NCBI GenBank assembly: GCA_026645575.1
Contig: JAPKMW010000073.1
Coordinates: forward strand, 1-60,898
DNA length: 60,898 nucleotides
Direction of reading: 5' to 3'
Origin: Caldilineaceae bacterium
Lineage (GTDB): Bacteria; Chloroflexota; Anaerolineae; Caldilineales; Caldilineaceae
Below are positions 25,434 through 35,700 of the stretch, piece by piece; position 1 is the stretch's first letter, and each line of letters opens with the position of its first letter. The position numbers and the translations under genes are program-made. Below the pieces are notes generated by a model that ran no database searches, was not told the origin of the DNA, and saw only the letters and a program-made list of their open reading frames with translations.

Positions 25434-28400
25434 TTACTCTCTTTCATTATTGCGCGGAGCACCCGCATCATCATCCTGCAGATCGACCCTCGTGCTATCA
25501 TCCCCCGGCGCGTCTATACCGTGATTGGTTGTATTGTCAAACTCATCCTGCGCTCTGTCATGGTCGCGCTGCGCTTCGCGAACGATGCGCTTGGCCTCTC
25601 CTGACGTCTTGCCGATCAGCTTATCCGCTAGGCCATCCAAGTGTTCGCGAACGATATCCACATGGCCCTGTTCATGCTTGCCTATTGCCTTGGAAAATCG
25701 CTCATACTCGGCCCTGCTATTGGGGCCGACGGTGTCGGGAACGTTCCATTTGGGTAGGGTGACCGTAATATTTACCTTTACAGTTGCCTCTTTGATGCGG
25801 CCCTGGTTGTCGATCTTCCACTTCGTTTGTACGCGCCAGGTGGTCAGCCCAGCCCAAGCGCGTCGTTGCATCTGTTCAGAGAAATTGGCCAGGCTGCGCG
25901 CCCTCACCGTATAATGCTTAGTCTTTTCTTTAAAGGTCGTGGTCGCTCTAGCCTCAAGGCCGGTTGGGTCGTTGTAGACCAGCGGGTTGTTGAGGGCATA
26001 GGCATAGACGTTGAGCGACTGTGGATTAGCCAGATCACGATGCGGACTTTCGACATAGAGCGGGTCCGCGCTAATAAAGCGCCCGGTCAACGAGTCATAG
26101 TAACGCGCGCCATAATAGTGGAGACCACTGGCATCCAACTCCTTGCCAGTAAAGCCATAGACGATCTGTTGACCGTTCTTGGCGTAGCGGGTCAGACCAT
26201 AGGGATAGTAGATCATTTCGGCGGCGATTTGCCCTTGTTCATCGAGCAGGAGGTTGGCGCTGCCCAGATGATCGGCGACATACCAACGTTTTGCGCCTGT
26301 CATGGCTGCGGCCGGTTTGGCGCCCAGACCTATCAACAGGCTGGCCGGCTCTAAAGGCATTGTCACTTCGGCAACCCGCTGATCTTCGGCAAAGACATAG
26401 AAAACCAATTGCGCCCCGCGCACTTCCACATAACGTCCAGCATAGAGTACGGTGGTGACGACATCGCCCTGGCGCACTGTTTGTTTGGCCCGCCCCATCT
26501 CGCTATCATAGACATAGTTGGATTGGGTGTCTGCCGTCTTGGCGGTGAGCAGGCGATCGCGCGCGTCCCAGGTATAGAGCGTGTCGCCCTTGCTGGTCAG
26601 GTTGCCATTGGCATCATAGGCGTACGCCTCGCCATGCCGTGTCGTGACTGCGTGTGGGCCAGCACTTCCTTCGCCATAGCGGATGTCGCCTGGGTTCAGG
26701 CGATTGTCGCTTGGTGCGCCTGCCGAACCAGTGCTTGTCTGGCGCACCAGATTGCCAATCGCGTCATAGCCATAGTCGATCTGACCATAGGAACCCGTGG
26801 CGCGCGTCAACCGGTAGAGGCTGTCATATTGCAGAACCTGGTTCTGATCATTGGCCGCGCTGCGCTCAGGGCGACCATCCACAATGCCAATCAGATTGTT
26901 GACGCCGTCAAAGCTATAGGTCAGGTCTTGCAGGATGCCTGCGGCTTTGGTTGTCTTCAGGTGGCTCAGACGCAGCCGAGTGTCATAGTCATAGGCAGTC
27001 ACCGCGCCATTGGCATATCGAACGGTGGCGCGCTGGCCCGACGCGGTATAGTCCACGTTGTCGACAAAGCCAGAGATTCCTTGCAGCAGACCGCGGGCGT
27101 CATGGGCATACTGAACCGCCATGCCGTTGGGATAGGTCACTTGGGTCAGCCGGTCCATGGCATCGTATTCTGACTGGACGACCAGACGCAGCCCTTCCGC
27201 TTTGAAGTGGCGCACGCTCCCCGTGATGTTGCCGCGCGCGTCGTATGAATGGAAGAGCAGCCCCGCCTGATCCTCCACAAAGGCCAGTTGTCCTAAGGTG
27301 TTTTGCAACGCTATCCCCGATATACCCGATGGGAAGGCGCGATCGCTGTCATAGTGATAGACCGCGTTCACAACGGACGGGCGATTATCCGCATAACGCC
27401 ATCGTTCGGTCAGGACGCGATTGGCGGCATCATAGGTATGTTCGATCGTCTGCCCTTTGGCATCGAGCGTGCGTAGCAGATTGCCATTATCATCATAGGT
27501 GTAGACCATCTCGCCCTTGTCTGGGTCTACCATGTGCAACTTGCGCGAGAGCGCGTCATAGATCATGCTTTTGACGTTACCCAGCGCATCCGTGATCTTG
27601 GTCAGATTGCCCAAGCGGTCGTATTCATAGCGGGTGAGATAGCGTTCACTCTTGCCATTGACAACGTTGATCTCCTCGATACCAGTCAGCCGTTGTAGAC
27701 CGTCATAGTGCAGGACGCGCGGCGTATTGGCGTGGGGCGCAGCGCTCTGGTTGTCCTCTTCATCAAACTGCTCTTCCATCAGCGGCTTATGCACAACCGA
27801 GGTGAACGTGCCGTCCGGGTTGACGGTGCGGACAACGCGGCTCATTGCATCATAGTGCAGCGTCGTGTGGGGCAAGGCAAGATCGGGCGCTTTATAGGCA
27901 AAACCGCTATCGACATAGGGTTGAAACTGGTTGCGCACGCTCTGGCGCGCGTTGAAGAGCGTCGCCTCGGTCACGATCACCTGGCCGTCTTCGGCTTCGC
28001 TCCGCGTTTGCAGCTTGCGCCCCAGGCCGTCGAAGTAAACGACGCTGGTCACAACCCCATCTTCGCCGGAACGTTCACGCTGCTCGGAGTAGATGGCGCT
28101 GGCCGGGCTGCCGATCTCATAGCGGAATTGCTGCGTCGGCTTCGCCAACGTATCGCCAGGGCGGACAATCTTGGTAAGGCGGCCAAAAGTGTCGTAGGCA
28201 AAGAGATGCGGGTGGCCGTTGTAGTCGGTGGCCGCCATCATTTTGCCAAAGCCATGATGATAGGAGGCGGCATAAGTCAGCGTCTTGCCGTCCGCAAAAT
28301 GGAGTTCTTCGCGCACTGGGAAGGTCTGTTGGACGGGATCATAGGTCACGCTTGTAAGATGACCATTACCATCCATCATGCCAATCACGTTGCCATACAG

Positions 28401-31241
28401 GTCGAACTCCTGGCGCGTGGTGGCGATTAGACGATTGTTGGCTTGCGGCCCCAGGTTGGTCTCCTCGCGCGTCAGGTCACCGCGCGTCAGTTGACCGAGG
28501 GGCAGGCCGACAAACGGTTCGCCGTCGTAATACATGTTGACTTCGGAGACAAAGTTGCCGGCCGCGTCGGTCTGGTAGATGCGCTGTGCGCGATTAAAGA
28601 TGTAGCGGGCGTCGTCGTAGATATAGGCTGTATAGTTGAGTACCTCGTCATCGCCGCAGGTGACATCTTCACCACAGACTTGGCCGTAGTTAAAGTGTTG
28701 GGTCTGATTACCATAATTATCCTGGGCAAATTGCTGGCGTAGTTGAACCGGCGCGGCCTGCTGCTCATGGACAAAGCTGTCGGTCTGTTTGATAAAGGCA
28801 TAGGCAATGGGTTTAGCGGTGGTGGTCTGTTCCGCAGCCACAATCACGCGCGTCTCCAATTGGTTGACCGTGCGCTGGAAGCAGCCAGCAAAGTCACTGT
28901 CACAGCGACCGCCCGTCGCAAGAATCTCACTCTCTAGCAACATGCCCTTGCGACTCTCATCTGCCATGCCCACGTCATAGAGCATGTTGGTGACGGTGGT
29001 GGCAGCGGTTTCGTCGCCGACTTTGGTCTCTTGCGACCGCACAAAGCCGCGGAACTCCTTCTGGACGCCGTCATAGTAGCCGTCGCGGTAATGATAATCG
29101 ATGGTGTAGCTGTCGCCGCTGTTGGCGTCATGCACCGTCATTTTGTTGACCACCTGCACCGGGAAAGGCAGGTTCACTACCCACGGGTTGCCAGCGTCCC
29201 AATCGGTGATGTAATCTTCGACGGATGATTTGTAGGTGATGTGGATGGTGCGCCCCAGCCCGTTGTCCACACTGCGCAGGAGGAAGGGCTGCTCCTGGGT
29301 CGAGAAATCGACATAGGCCATGCCCTGGTTGCTGCTGAAAAGCAACTCGGTGGCGCCGTCGCCATCAAGGTCGGCCAGGCGCACGGCGGTCTCTTGGGCG
29401 TTAAAGGCCGGCGTGTTGGGGATGGTGATCGGGGCGGTCAGGCTGCCATCACCCAGACTGAGCCAGTAGGTGACGCTGCGATTGCCGGGCAGTACCAGAT
29501 CCATCTGCCCGTCGTTGTTGAGGTCACCCATCTGGATCAACAGATCCTGACTGCCGACGCCGCTAGGCGGGTTGAGGATGGCGCGCGGCGCTTCATAATC
29601 GCCATTGCCATTGTGTTCCCAGAGGACAACTTGCCCATCGCGCACCATGACCACATCATCCATGCGGTCGCCGGTCATGTCGCCCACTTTGAATTTAGGA
29701 TCGGCAAAGTTGGCCGTATCACCGGCGGCGGGGGCGGGAACATCAAAATCGGCGCTCTGGCTCCAGGCGCCTTCCCGCGCCAGCCAGATCTTCATGCGGC
29801 CACTGCCGGTTAAGACGACATCGATGCGGTGGTCGTTGTTGACATCCATCAGTTGTAGGTTGGGGTCATTGAGGTCAAAGGATGGCGCCGGGCCAAAGTC
29901 AACGCGGTCATCCTTTTCCCAGTCGGCCCCCGGTTGGTTGCGATAGTAGTACAAGGGCGCACCGGCGCCACTGGCCTTGACCAACAGATCGACGCGACCA
30001 TCGCCATTCATATCGGCCATGCGCACATTCGGGTTGCTCAAGCGCTCGGCTGGTGAGTTGTCGGGAATGATCGGTTCGCTCGCCCAGCGCCCATGCCCCC
30101 GGTTGAGATAGAAACGGTGCTGACCATCGGCCGGCGTATAGACCAGATCGGGCAAGCCATCGGCGTTGATGTCCACCAGATCGGCGTCGCGATTGGTCAA
30201 GATCGCGGGCGGCGGATTTTGCATCGTCACTACGGCGTGGGCTGCGGGATCAAACTGGGTGTAGGTGAAGGTGTGGGGCGGCAATTTGCTCGTCCCATCA
30301 TCGCCCACTTGTGTCACCTGGATCAGCAACGAGTACGTTCCTGTCGAACGTTCGGGTTCATAGCTGAATCCATAGGCGCGCACCAGTTTGCCCAGCGACC
30401 ACATCTGGATGTCCGTGCCACGCAGGCCAACGCGAATCGGCGCGCCGCTGCGGCGGTCGGTGTAGGTGTCGGGGCGCGGGGCATAGTTGAAGATGACAGC
30501 GTTGTAGACTTCTGGCCCGGCGGGGTCTTGACCGAAGTTGTAGCGGATCTCGCGCGGGTAGGCATAGGCGCCATCGTGGAGATAGCTGTAGCGCTGTTCG
30601 TTGCCGTGCGGGTCGATGATGCGCGCCAGCTCCCAGCGGAAGATGCCCAGCGGGTTCGTCACCCGGCTGTTTTCGCTTTCACCAAAGAGGTAGCGCACCC
30701 CATCGGGCGTATGCGCCTCCCAACCGTCATCGGGCAGGCGGCGGAAACGCATAAAGGTGCTTTCATTCTCAAAGCGATAACTGCCATCTTTCAGCAGAAC
30801 CAGCTTTTCGCCATTAGAAAAGACAAATTGATCTTTTGCGTCGTCGTAACTGGGCAGCCCCTCTTCCGTGCGCCGCTGGATCGACGGAATGCTCAGTTCC
30901 CAGCCCATGCCCCACGGCCCATTGGCATTGCCGCCGTTATAGTTGAGCGCTAGTTCCGGCTGGAAGCCAACGCGGCCGGGCGCGGCAGTAAACTTGACTG
31001 GATAACTTGACGTGCCGGTGCTGAGATTCGGTTCAAAGTTCTCGCCCAACCCTTCCAGCGAGCCGGGGCCGGAAGGTAGCGAGATCACCTGGGGCTTGAC
31101 GCCCGATTTGTCCTGGGCAGAGAGCGCCGCAGGGTAGAACAATAAACAGAGAAGCGGAATAAGGACAACCAGGCGGATGGCGGCTTGCATTTGTGCGTAC
31201 AGCCGCGGCCTAGTGTCAATCATGGGGTTGTTTGGATACAT
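25434..31241 (-). CDS. SpvB/FG-GAP/RHS (TcB-TcC-like) secreted toxin protein, copy 2, with HExxH metallopeptidase tip
   Basis: A 1935-residue paralogue of copy 1 with the same order: signal peptide (LVVLIPLLCLLFYPAAL, cut near SAQD), SpvB domain (ISLPSGPGSLEGLGE, WGMGWELSIPSIQRRTEEGL), FG-GAP repeats (DINADGLPDLV, DMNGDGRVDLL, DLDGDGATELL), YD repeats and the RHS core ending GLHYYGARYYDSLTGRFISADP and NNPLVYNDPTG. The tip (1762-1935) is different. It contains KIDNQGRIKEATVKVNITV, LPKW and KHEQGHVDIVREHL, the pattern of the DUF922 group of predicted zinc proteases, with HEQGH at residues 1856-1860 as the zinc-binding site. The last 35 residues are acidic and disordered. A peptidase payload released by the RHS shell is the likely role. 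AAAAAGGAAATAGG precedes the ATG, and the DUF2834 gene lies 34 bp upstream. Confidence 0.88.
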   Translation of the reverse strand: MYPNNPMIDTRPRLYAQMQAAIRLVVLIPLLCLLFYPAALSAQDKSGVKPQVISLPSGPGSLEGLGENFEPNLSTGTSSYPVKFTAAPGRVGFQPELALNYNGGNANGPWGMGWELSIPSIQRRTEEGLPSYDDAKDQFVFSNGEKLVLLKDGSYRFENESTFMRFRRLPDDGWEAHTPDGVRYLFGESENSRVTNPLGIFRWELARIIDPHGNEQRYSYLHDGAYAYPREIRYNFGQDPAGPEVYNAVIFNYAPRPDTYTDRRSGAPIRVGLRGTDIQMWSLGKLVRAYGFSYEPERSTGTYSLLIQVTQVGDDGTSKLPPHTFTYTQFDPAAHAVVTMQNPPPAILTNRDADLVDINADGLPDLVYTPADGQHRFYLNRGHGRWASEPIIPDNSPAERLSNPNVRMADMNGDGRVDLLVKASGAGAPLYYYRNQPGADWEKDDRVDFGPAPSFDLNDPNLQLMDVNNDHRIDVVLTGSGRMKIWLAREGAWSQSADFDVPAPAAGDTANFADPKFKVGDMTGDRMDDVVMVRDGQVVLWEHNGNGDYEAPRAILNPPSGVGSQDLLIQMGDLNNDGQMDLVLPGNRSVTYWLSLGDGSLTAPITIPNTPAFNAQETAVRLADLDGDGATELLFSSNQGMAYVDFSTQEQPFLLRSVDNGLGRTIHITYKSSVEDYITDWDAGNPWVVNLPFPVQVVNKMTVHDANSGDSYTIDYHYRDGYYDGVQKEFRGFVRSQETKVGDETAATTVTNMLYDVGMADESRKGMLLESEILATGGRCDSDFAGCFQRTVNQLETRVIVAAEQTTTAKPIAYAFIKQTDSFVHEQQAAPVQLRQQFAQDNYGNQTQHFNYGQVCGEDVTCGDDEVLNYTAYIYDDARYIFNRAQRIYQTDAAGNFVSEVNMYYDGEPFVGLPLGQLTRGDLTREETNLGPQANNRLIATTRQEFDLYGNVIGMMDGNGHLTSVTYDPVQQTFPVREELHFADGKTLTYAASYHHGFGKMMAATDYNGHPHLFAYDTFGRLTKIVRPGDTLAKPTQQFRYEIGSPASAIYSEQRERSGEDGVVTSVVYFDGLGRKLQTRSEAEDGQVIVTEATLFNARQSVRNQFQPYVDSGFAYKAPDLALPHTTLHYDAMSRVVRTVNPDGTFTSVVHKPLMEEQFDEEDNQSAAPHANTPRVLHYDGLQRLTGIEEINVVNGKSERYLTRYEYDRLGNLTKITDALGNVKSMIYDALSRKLHMVDPDKGEMVYTYDDNGNLLRTLDAKGQTIEHTYDAANRVLTERWRYADNRPSVVNAVYHYDSDRAFPSGISGIALQNTLGQLAFVEDQAGLLFHSYDARGNITGSVRHFKAEGLRLVVQSEYDAMDRLTQVTYPNGMAVQYAHDARGLLQGISGFVDNVDYTASGQRATVRYANGAVTAYDYDTRLRLSHLKTTKAAGILQDLTYSFDGVNNLIGIVDGRPERSAANDQNQVLQYDSLYRLTRATGSYGQIDYGYDAIGNLVRQTSTGSAGAPSDNRLNPGDIRYGEGSAGPHAVTTRHGEAYAYDANGNLTSKGDTLYTWDARDRLLTAKTADTQSNYVYDSEMGRAKQTVRQGDVVTTVLYAGRYVEVRGAQLVFYVFAEDQRVAEVTMPLEPASLLIGLGAKPAAAMTGAKRWYVADHLGSANLLLDEQGQIAAEMIYYPYGLTRYAKNGQQIVYGFTGKELDASGLHYYGARYYDSLTGRFISADPLYVESPHRDLANPQSLNVYAYALNNPLVYNDPTGLEARATTTFKEKTKHYTVRARSLANFSEQMQRRAWAGLTTWRVQTKWKIDNQGRIKEATVKVNITVTLPKWNVPDTVGPNSRAEYERFSKAIGKHEQGHVDIVREHLDGLADKLIGKTSGEAKRIVREAQRDHDRAQDEFDNTTNHGIDAPGDDSTRVDLQDDDAGAPRNNERE

Positions 31242-31275
31242 ACCTATTTCCTTTTTTCACAATTGGAGTGACATG

Positions 31276-31623
31276 TTATGCATTGGTTTGATCTCCTGAA
31301 ATGGCCTTTTCCCGACCTGCCAAATAAAGCGGAAACGAAATTGCTAGGCCAACGGCGAAGGCTAGAAGCACATATAGCCACGGCCATTTCACCAAGCGGC
31401 GTTTGGCGTCGCTGACTACCCAGATGGAATACACGAAGGCGGAAAGGTACACGTCAATCGTGACGGCAGTAGTAAGCGCATTGGCAAAGGCCGCCCCAAA
31501 AAACTCGTTTGGCCCAAGGCCCCCGCCATTCATGAAGTATTGCCCGTTGTAGTACCAAGTGGCGAGAAAACCAACAACAGCAAGCGCATAGTAGAGAGAA
31601 GCCAAAGTGGATTTATTGCTCAT
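31276..31623 (-). CDS. DUF2834 family membrane protein
   Basis: A 115-residue protein with three predicted membrane helices: residues 7-25 (LASLYYALAVVGFLATWYY), 50-72 (LTTAVTIDVYLSAFVYSIWVV) and 82-102 (WLYVLLAFAVGLAISFPLYLA). The middle DVYLSAFV and the end FPLYLAGREK match the DUF2834 family, whose function is unknown. A TATAAT at 31643-31638 lies 14 bases before the ATG, with GGAG in between, so this gene and the RHS gene 34 bp downstream may have their own promoter as well as read-through from the fibre/TcA operon. Position suggests a link with toxin export or self-protection, but DUF2834 proteins occur widely without RHS genes, so this may be coincidence. Confidence 0.82.
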   Translation of the reverse strand: MSNKSTLASLYYALAVVGFLATWYYNGQYFMNGGGLGPNEFFGAAFANALTTAVTIDVYLSAFVYSIWVVSDAKRRLVKWPWLYVLLAFAVGLAISFPLYLAGREKAISGDQTNA

Positions 31624-31698
31624 GTGATCTCCGCATTATTATAAACCACCATAACCAATCGCAGGTTTACCATTTATTGCTCTCCTGTCGTTACGTGA

Positions 31699-31742
31699 GC
31701 GATATAGCACAATCTCCCATCTGGAAAGTTGTGCTATATCGC
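31699..31742. repeat. 14-bp inverted repeat between Big_1 gene and DUF2834 gene
   Basis: GCGATATAGCACAA (31699-31712) pairs with 31729-31742. It lies 5 bp after the stop codon of the 313-residue Big_1 gene and may end or attenuate the fibre/TcA transcript before the DUF2834-RHS pair. Confidence 0.75.
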
Positions 31743-31746
31743 TTGT

Positions 31747-32688
31747 TTAGCGATTGACCAACGGCAGGAAGAGACGATTGGCCGGAGCAGGCTTTGCCGG
31801 ATCGCCAACCTGGATCTTCGCCGACGCCGTGGTATAGCTGGCCAGGGTGGTGATCATTGCCTGACCAGTGGCGTTGCCGGCGCGATAGACAAAGGTGACA
31901 CGCCCATTGGCATCGGTCATGGCGCTGGCGGGCGTCACTTCGCCTAAACTGCCGAAGAAGGAAACCAACTCACCAGCCAGGGGCGCGCCACCGCCATCGC
32001 GCAGGGCGACCTGCACCGGCAGCGCCTGACCGGGATCGAGCCGACTGGCGTTGACGGTCAAGGTCAACGTGTTGGCAAGGGGATCGGTGGGCTTGACCAC
32101 CTGGATGGCCGCTTCTTGCATCAGCCCGCCCGTTTCCGCCACCACCTGTGCTTGACCAGGGACGCCACCGGCGGTAAAGGTGACAACGGCGGCGCCATGG
32201 TCATCGGTGGTCACATTGGCCGGGGTTACAGTACCCAGCGTGCTGCGCAACTGGACAATGACACCCGGCGCCGGTTGGCTGGCGGTATTGCGCACGCGCA
32301 CAGTGAGGGTGGTTGCGCCGCCGTTGATCGGCGTCACCAGTTGATCAGGGTTGAGCAAGAGCAAGGCGGGGGTCGCGCGGCTCTGCGCTAGTTGACCCCT
32401 GGTCAATACGACTGGTTGCGAACCAGCAACGGCGTTAGTCAGACGGGGGAGGGCGTGCTGCATCACCGGGTAACCGGCCACTAGCAAGCTGAACAGGCTG
32501 ACTAGCACGATCGCCTTGCTGATTGGCCGGCGGTTCATTGACAACAGCGCGGGCTGGTCGGCCCATCTTCCGGGAAGGTTCGACAGGATCGTCCGGTCGA
32601 CAAGCCCGACCTTCCCAGAAGATTGTCGGCGGCCCCCTTGTGTTGTGGTTGAGCCTCGCAGGGGAAGAGGAAACTTTTGTAGCATCAT
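31747..32688 (-). CDS. two-domain Ig-like (Big_1) surface protein with LP-type C-terminal tail
   Basis: A 313-residue exported protein. A hydrophobic signal/anchor lies at about 58-76 (KAIVLVSLFSLLVAGYPVM). Two Big_1 domains follow, about 110-205 (TLTVRVRNTASQPAPGVIV, STLGTVTPANVTTDDHGAA) and 208-300 (LTLTVNASRLDPGQALPV, FFGSLGEVTPASAMTDANG). The protein ends NRLFLPLVNR. The second domain closely resembles the single domain of the 162-residue protein at 15391. The only good ribosome-binding site (AAGGAG, 6 bases before ATG 32688) would add 50 residues before MNRRPIS, where a more usual signal peptide would start (ATG 32538, no site). Those 50 residues are encoded largely by an inverted repeat (32566-32622). 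The gene follows the TcA-like gene by 27 bp and is probably in its operon. Confidence 0.8.
   Translation of the reverse strand: MMLQKFPLPLRGSTTTQGGRRQSSGKVGLVDRTILSNLPGRWADQPALLSMNRRPISKAIVLVSLFSLLVAGYPVMQHALPRLTNAVAGSQPVVLTRGQLAQSRATPALLLLNPDQLVTPINGGATTLTVRVRNTASQPAPGVIVQLRSTLGTVTPANVTTDDHGAAVVTFTAGGVPGQAQVVAETGGLMQEAAIQVVKPTDPLANTLTLTVNASRLDPGQALPVQVALRDGGGAPLAGELVSFFGSLGEVTPASAMTDANGRVTFVYRAGNATGQAMITTLASYTTASAKIQVGDPAKPAPANRLFLPLVNR
32566..32622. repeat. inverted repeat within the 5' coding part of the Big_1 gene
   Basis: TCTTCCGGGAAGGT (32566-32579) pairs with 32609-32622 with one mismatch. It separates the AAGGAG/ATG at 32688 from the region encoding the signal anchor, so an intergenic-type element appears to be read in frame. 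Confidence 0.7.
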
Positions 32689-32715
32689 TCTATACTCCTT
32701 AGCGCAGCTTGTGCG

Positions 32716-35700
32716 CTATTGGTTGACCAACGGCAAGTAGATCTGTTGACCAGATTCGGCGTCTGCCACGACCGTTGGCGTAACGGCAATGGTTGGCACG
32801 ACCAGTGAGATCGGCGTGGCCGTTTGGGTTACTGCTATCGTGGCGGTCAGCAGTACCGTTGGGGTCACAGTTGTCGTCACACTCATGACTGCCGTCGGAC
32901 TCAGCGTTGTCGTTGGCGACAGGCTTACTGTCACGGCGACCGCCGGCAAATCCAGATTCGCCACCTCGGCGACCGTGGCCTGGTGACTTGCCACAGCATT
33001 CCTGCTCACCAGCGGTAGGTAGAGGCGGCTATTCTGCGGCGCCGGGTTGCCGGGGTCGGTAGGATCACCGGGATCCGTGGGATCGTTGGGATCCGTGGGA
33101 TCGACCGGCGTATCTGGCGGACGGGTGCTGCCCCTGGGGCGCGTGAGATAGAATTGGCCGCTGACCACCAACGGCTGGGGAGTGAAGCCGCGAATGGTCT
33201 CGGTGTAGCGCCCCTTGAGCGTGTTATGGTTATCAACGACCACCCCTTGCAGCTGAAGCTGGCGCTCGACGGCGCGACCAGCCACGGTGCCGGTGAACCA
33301 GGTCGAGAGCAGGCTGAAGGTGGGCGTCACCCCCACGGTTACGGTCACTTGACCACTCAACGGCGCAGCGCTGTCGAAGCCTTGGGAGCGGGCTGGGTTG
33401 ATCTTGCCGGTGAGCGCCCCATTGCTCTCGCGCAGATCGAGGGCAAGATCCAACACCCCCATCGGCGCCGGGTTTTGCACATCGACGGTTCCCCAATAGC
33501 TGCCGGTGGTTGGCGTAATGGGCTGGGTGGATGGTGGCGGCAAGGTGCGGGAGACCGGCGCCGTAGGAGCAGGGGGACCGCCAACCAGGGCGACCCCGGT
33601 GGTATCCATGTTGAGTTCCACATCTTCCAGTTGACTCAGATCCAGCTTGCTGTTGAACGGTGAGCGCAGATCAATGCGCAACGTCCAGCGCGAGGCGGCG
33701 ACGCTGCGGTTGAAGAAGGCGCTGGTCGGCGCGCCGCGACCATTGCCGTTAACGCTGGAGAGGATCGTGGCGGTCGCCTCGTGGCTGGGAAAGCCGGGCG
33801 GGGTGACGTAGCCGGCCAACCGGGCATTTTCGGGCAGATAGTGGACAATGGCGCCGGTGGCGGTGCGATAGCTGGCCTTGCCGCTGTGCGTCACCTGCAC
33901 TTCGGGGGTGCCGATCTCGCCAAACTGCCGGGTGAGCAGATTGAGCGCAAGCCCTTGTGTGCCAGGCACATCGGCGGGCAGCGCAACGCCGGCAATCCGA
34001 TTGTTCCAGATATTGGGCGAGAAAATCCGATTATCGAGCAACGACGTGGTGAAGGGAATCTCGACGGCCACCACGTTGTCCCCCGCATCACGCACTAGAT
34101 GGTCGTTGAGGAAGCTTTGGAAACGCTTCATCCGTTCCGCCGCTTTCTGGGCCGCACTCAGGGTATTGCCGGGGTCAATGGACTCATCGGTTAACCCCAA
34201 CAAGTGACGCGCCAGTGAAATCTGGTAGGGATAGCGGTTGCGCTGACCTGGAGAACCCACGGCCACGCGGAAAGCCTCCAGGTCGTTGAGAAAGTTATCA
34301 ACATCGTCGGCGGTCCGTGCTTTGAAGATGTCGGCCAGTTTGGGAAAGGGGGTCAGAAATTCATATTCCAATGCCTTGGCGCTGAGGTAGGCAAACTGGG
34401 CTGCGATATCAATGCTACGCCCGGCTTCCAAGGTGCTTTGGTCGCGATAGATGCGATAGGCCGGGTTGGTGAGGTAGCTGTCGATCAGATCATTTTGGGC
34501 CTGGGTGCGCAGATTGAGCCAGTTGTGATATTGCTGAACAAGGTGATTATGTTCATCGGCCAAACGATTCCATTCGGTAAAGGCAATCTGTTTTTCGACG
34601 ACTAACTCTGCTTGCTGTAATAAGAGGGTGCGGATAGTTGCCTCGCTGTTGGCGCCGGTGATCTGCGCCTGGTTGATCGCTTGCTGGATCGCCCCTTCGC
34701 CCTCCAATTTCGCCAGCTCGATTTGCTCCGGATCATAGACATAATTAACGGAGCCGACAAAGGAATGGCTAAAGTTCATGTCCACATATTCTTCCAGCCG
34801 CCAGCTTGCTTCAATCGGCGGTATCCGAATGCCAAAAGCCTGCGTCCCTGTCCAGCGCAAGCCCCAGGTGACTTGGGTGGAAACCGAGGTTGCCAGCGCA
34901 TAGCTTGTACGATGGACATTGACTAAGCCCTTAGCCAGGGCGTTGGCCGCGATCTGATCGCCATTTTCCAGGGTAAGTTGAATCACCGCGTTGGCGCGCT
35001 GCTGTTCGATCTCGACCTGTTTGACCAGGTTGTTCATACGCACATCGACCAAATAGATGCGATTGGCCGCATTTTCGAGATTGTTCTTGTTCTGCTGCAT
35101 CAAGCCGCCATCACAACGGCGTGCATAGTCTGCGCTGGCGCCACAGATTTCCAGTAAACGGTTGTCGTAGGTGAGGCGCAAATTTTGCAGTTCGCTGTTG
35201 AGCGAGGTGCGATTTTGATCAAAGTCGCGCTGGGCGCTCTCGGCGCGATTTTCGTCTTCGGTGGCGTCGCGTAGGAACTCGCGTTGGGTCAGTTCCCGCA
35301 TCTCGCCATAGGTTTGCAGCGGCACATAGCTGTCCACAAAGCCAAACGGATTCACGTCGCTCTGGATCACCAGGGCGCGCGCCCGCAATTTCTCCATCTG
35401 CTGGAGCATCTCCCAGCCACCATTGCGCATAAAGTCTTGCCCGCGGGCTTGGGCGCTTTGGGCCAACGCCATCGCTTGCACATATTGGTTGGCAAAGGCG
35501 CGGCTGTAGAGCGTCAACGCTACGCTCTCTTGATTGAGTTGGCGATAGCGCTCCGCCATCTCGCCAATGGCGCTCACCATGCGCTCGCTGAGAATACCAA
35601 AGAGTTTATATTCCCGTTCAGTAAAGAAGTCACCAATATAGGTGGGCGTAACGCCGCCCAGATCGCTGTTAAAGGCGTGGGTCAGGGCGTCAAAGGCCAG

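Noticed and set aside
31276..31623. DUF2834 membrane protein as immunity protein for RHS copy 2
   Set aside because: It lies upstream, not downstream, of the tip, and the family is widespread without RHS genes.
33045..33115. GGATC-rich tandem bases as a separate DNA repeat element
   Set aside because: They are the codons of the DPTDPG linker of the TcA-like protein, so protein-level repetition explains them.
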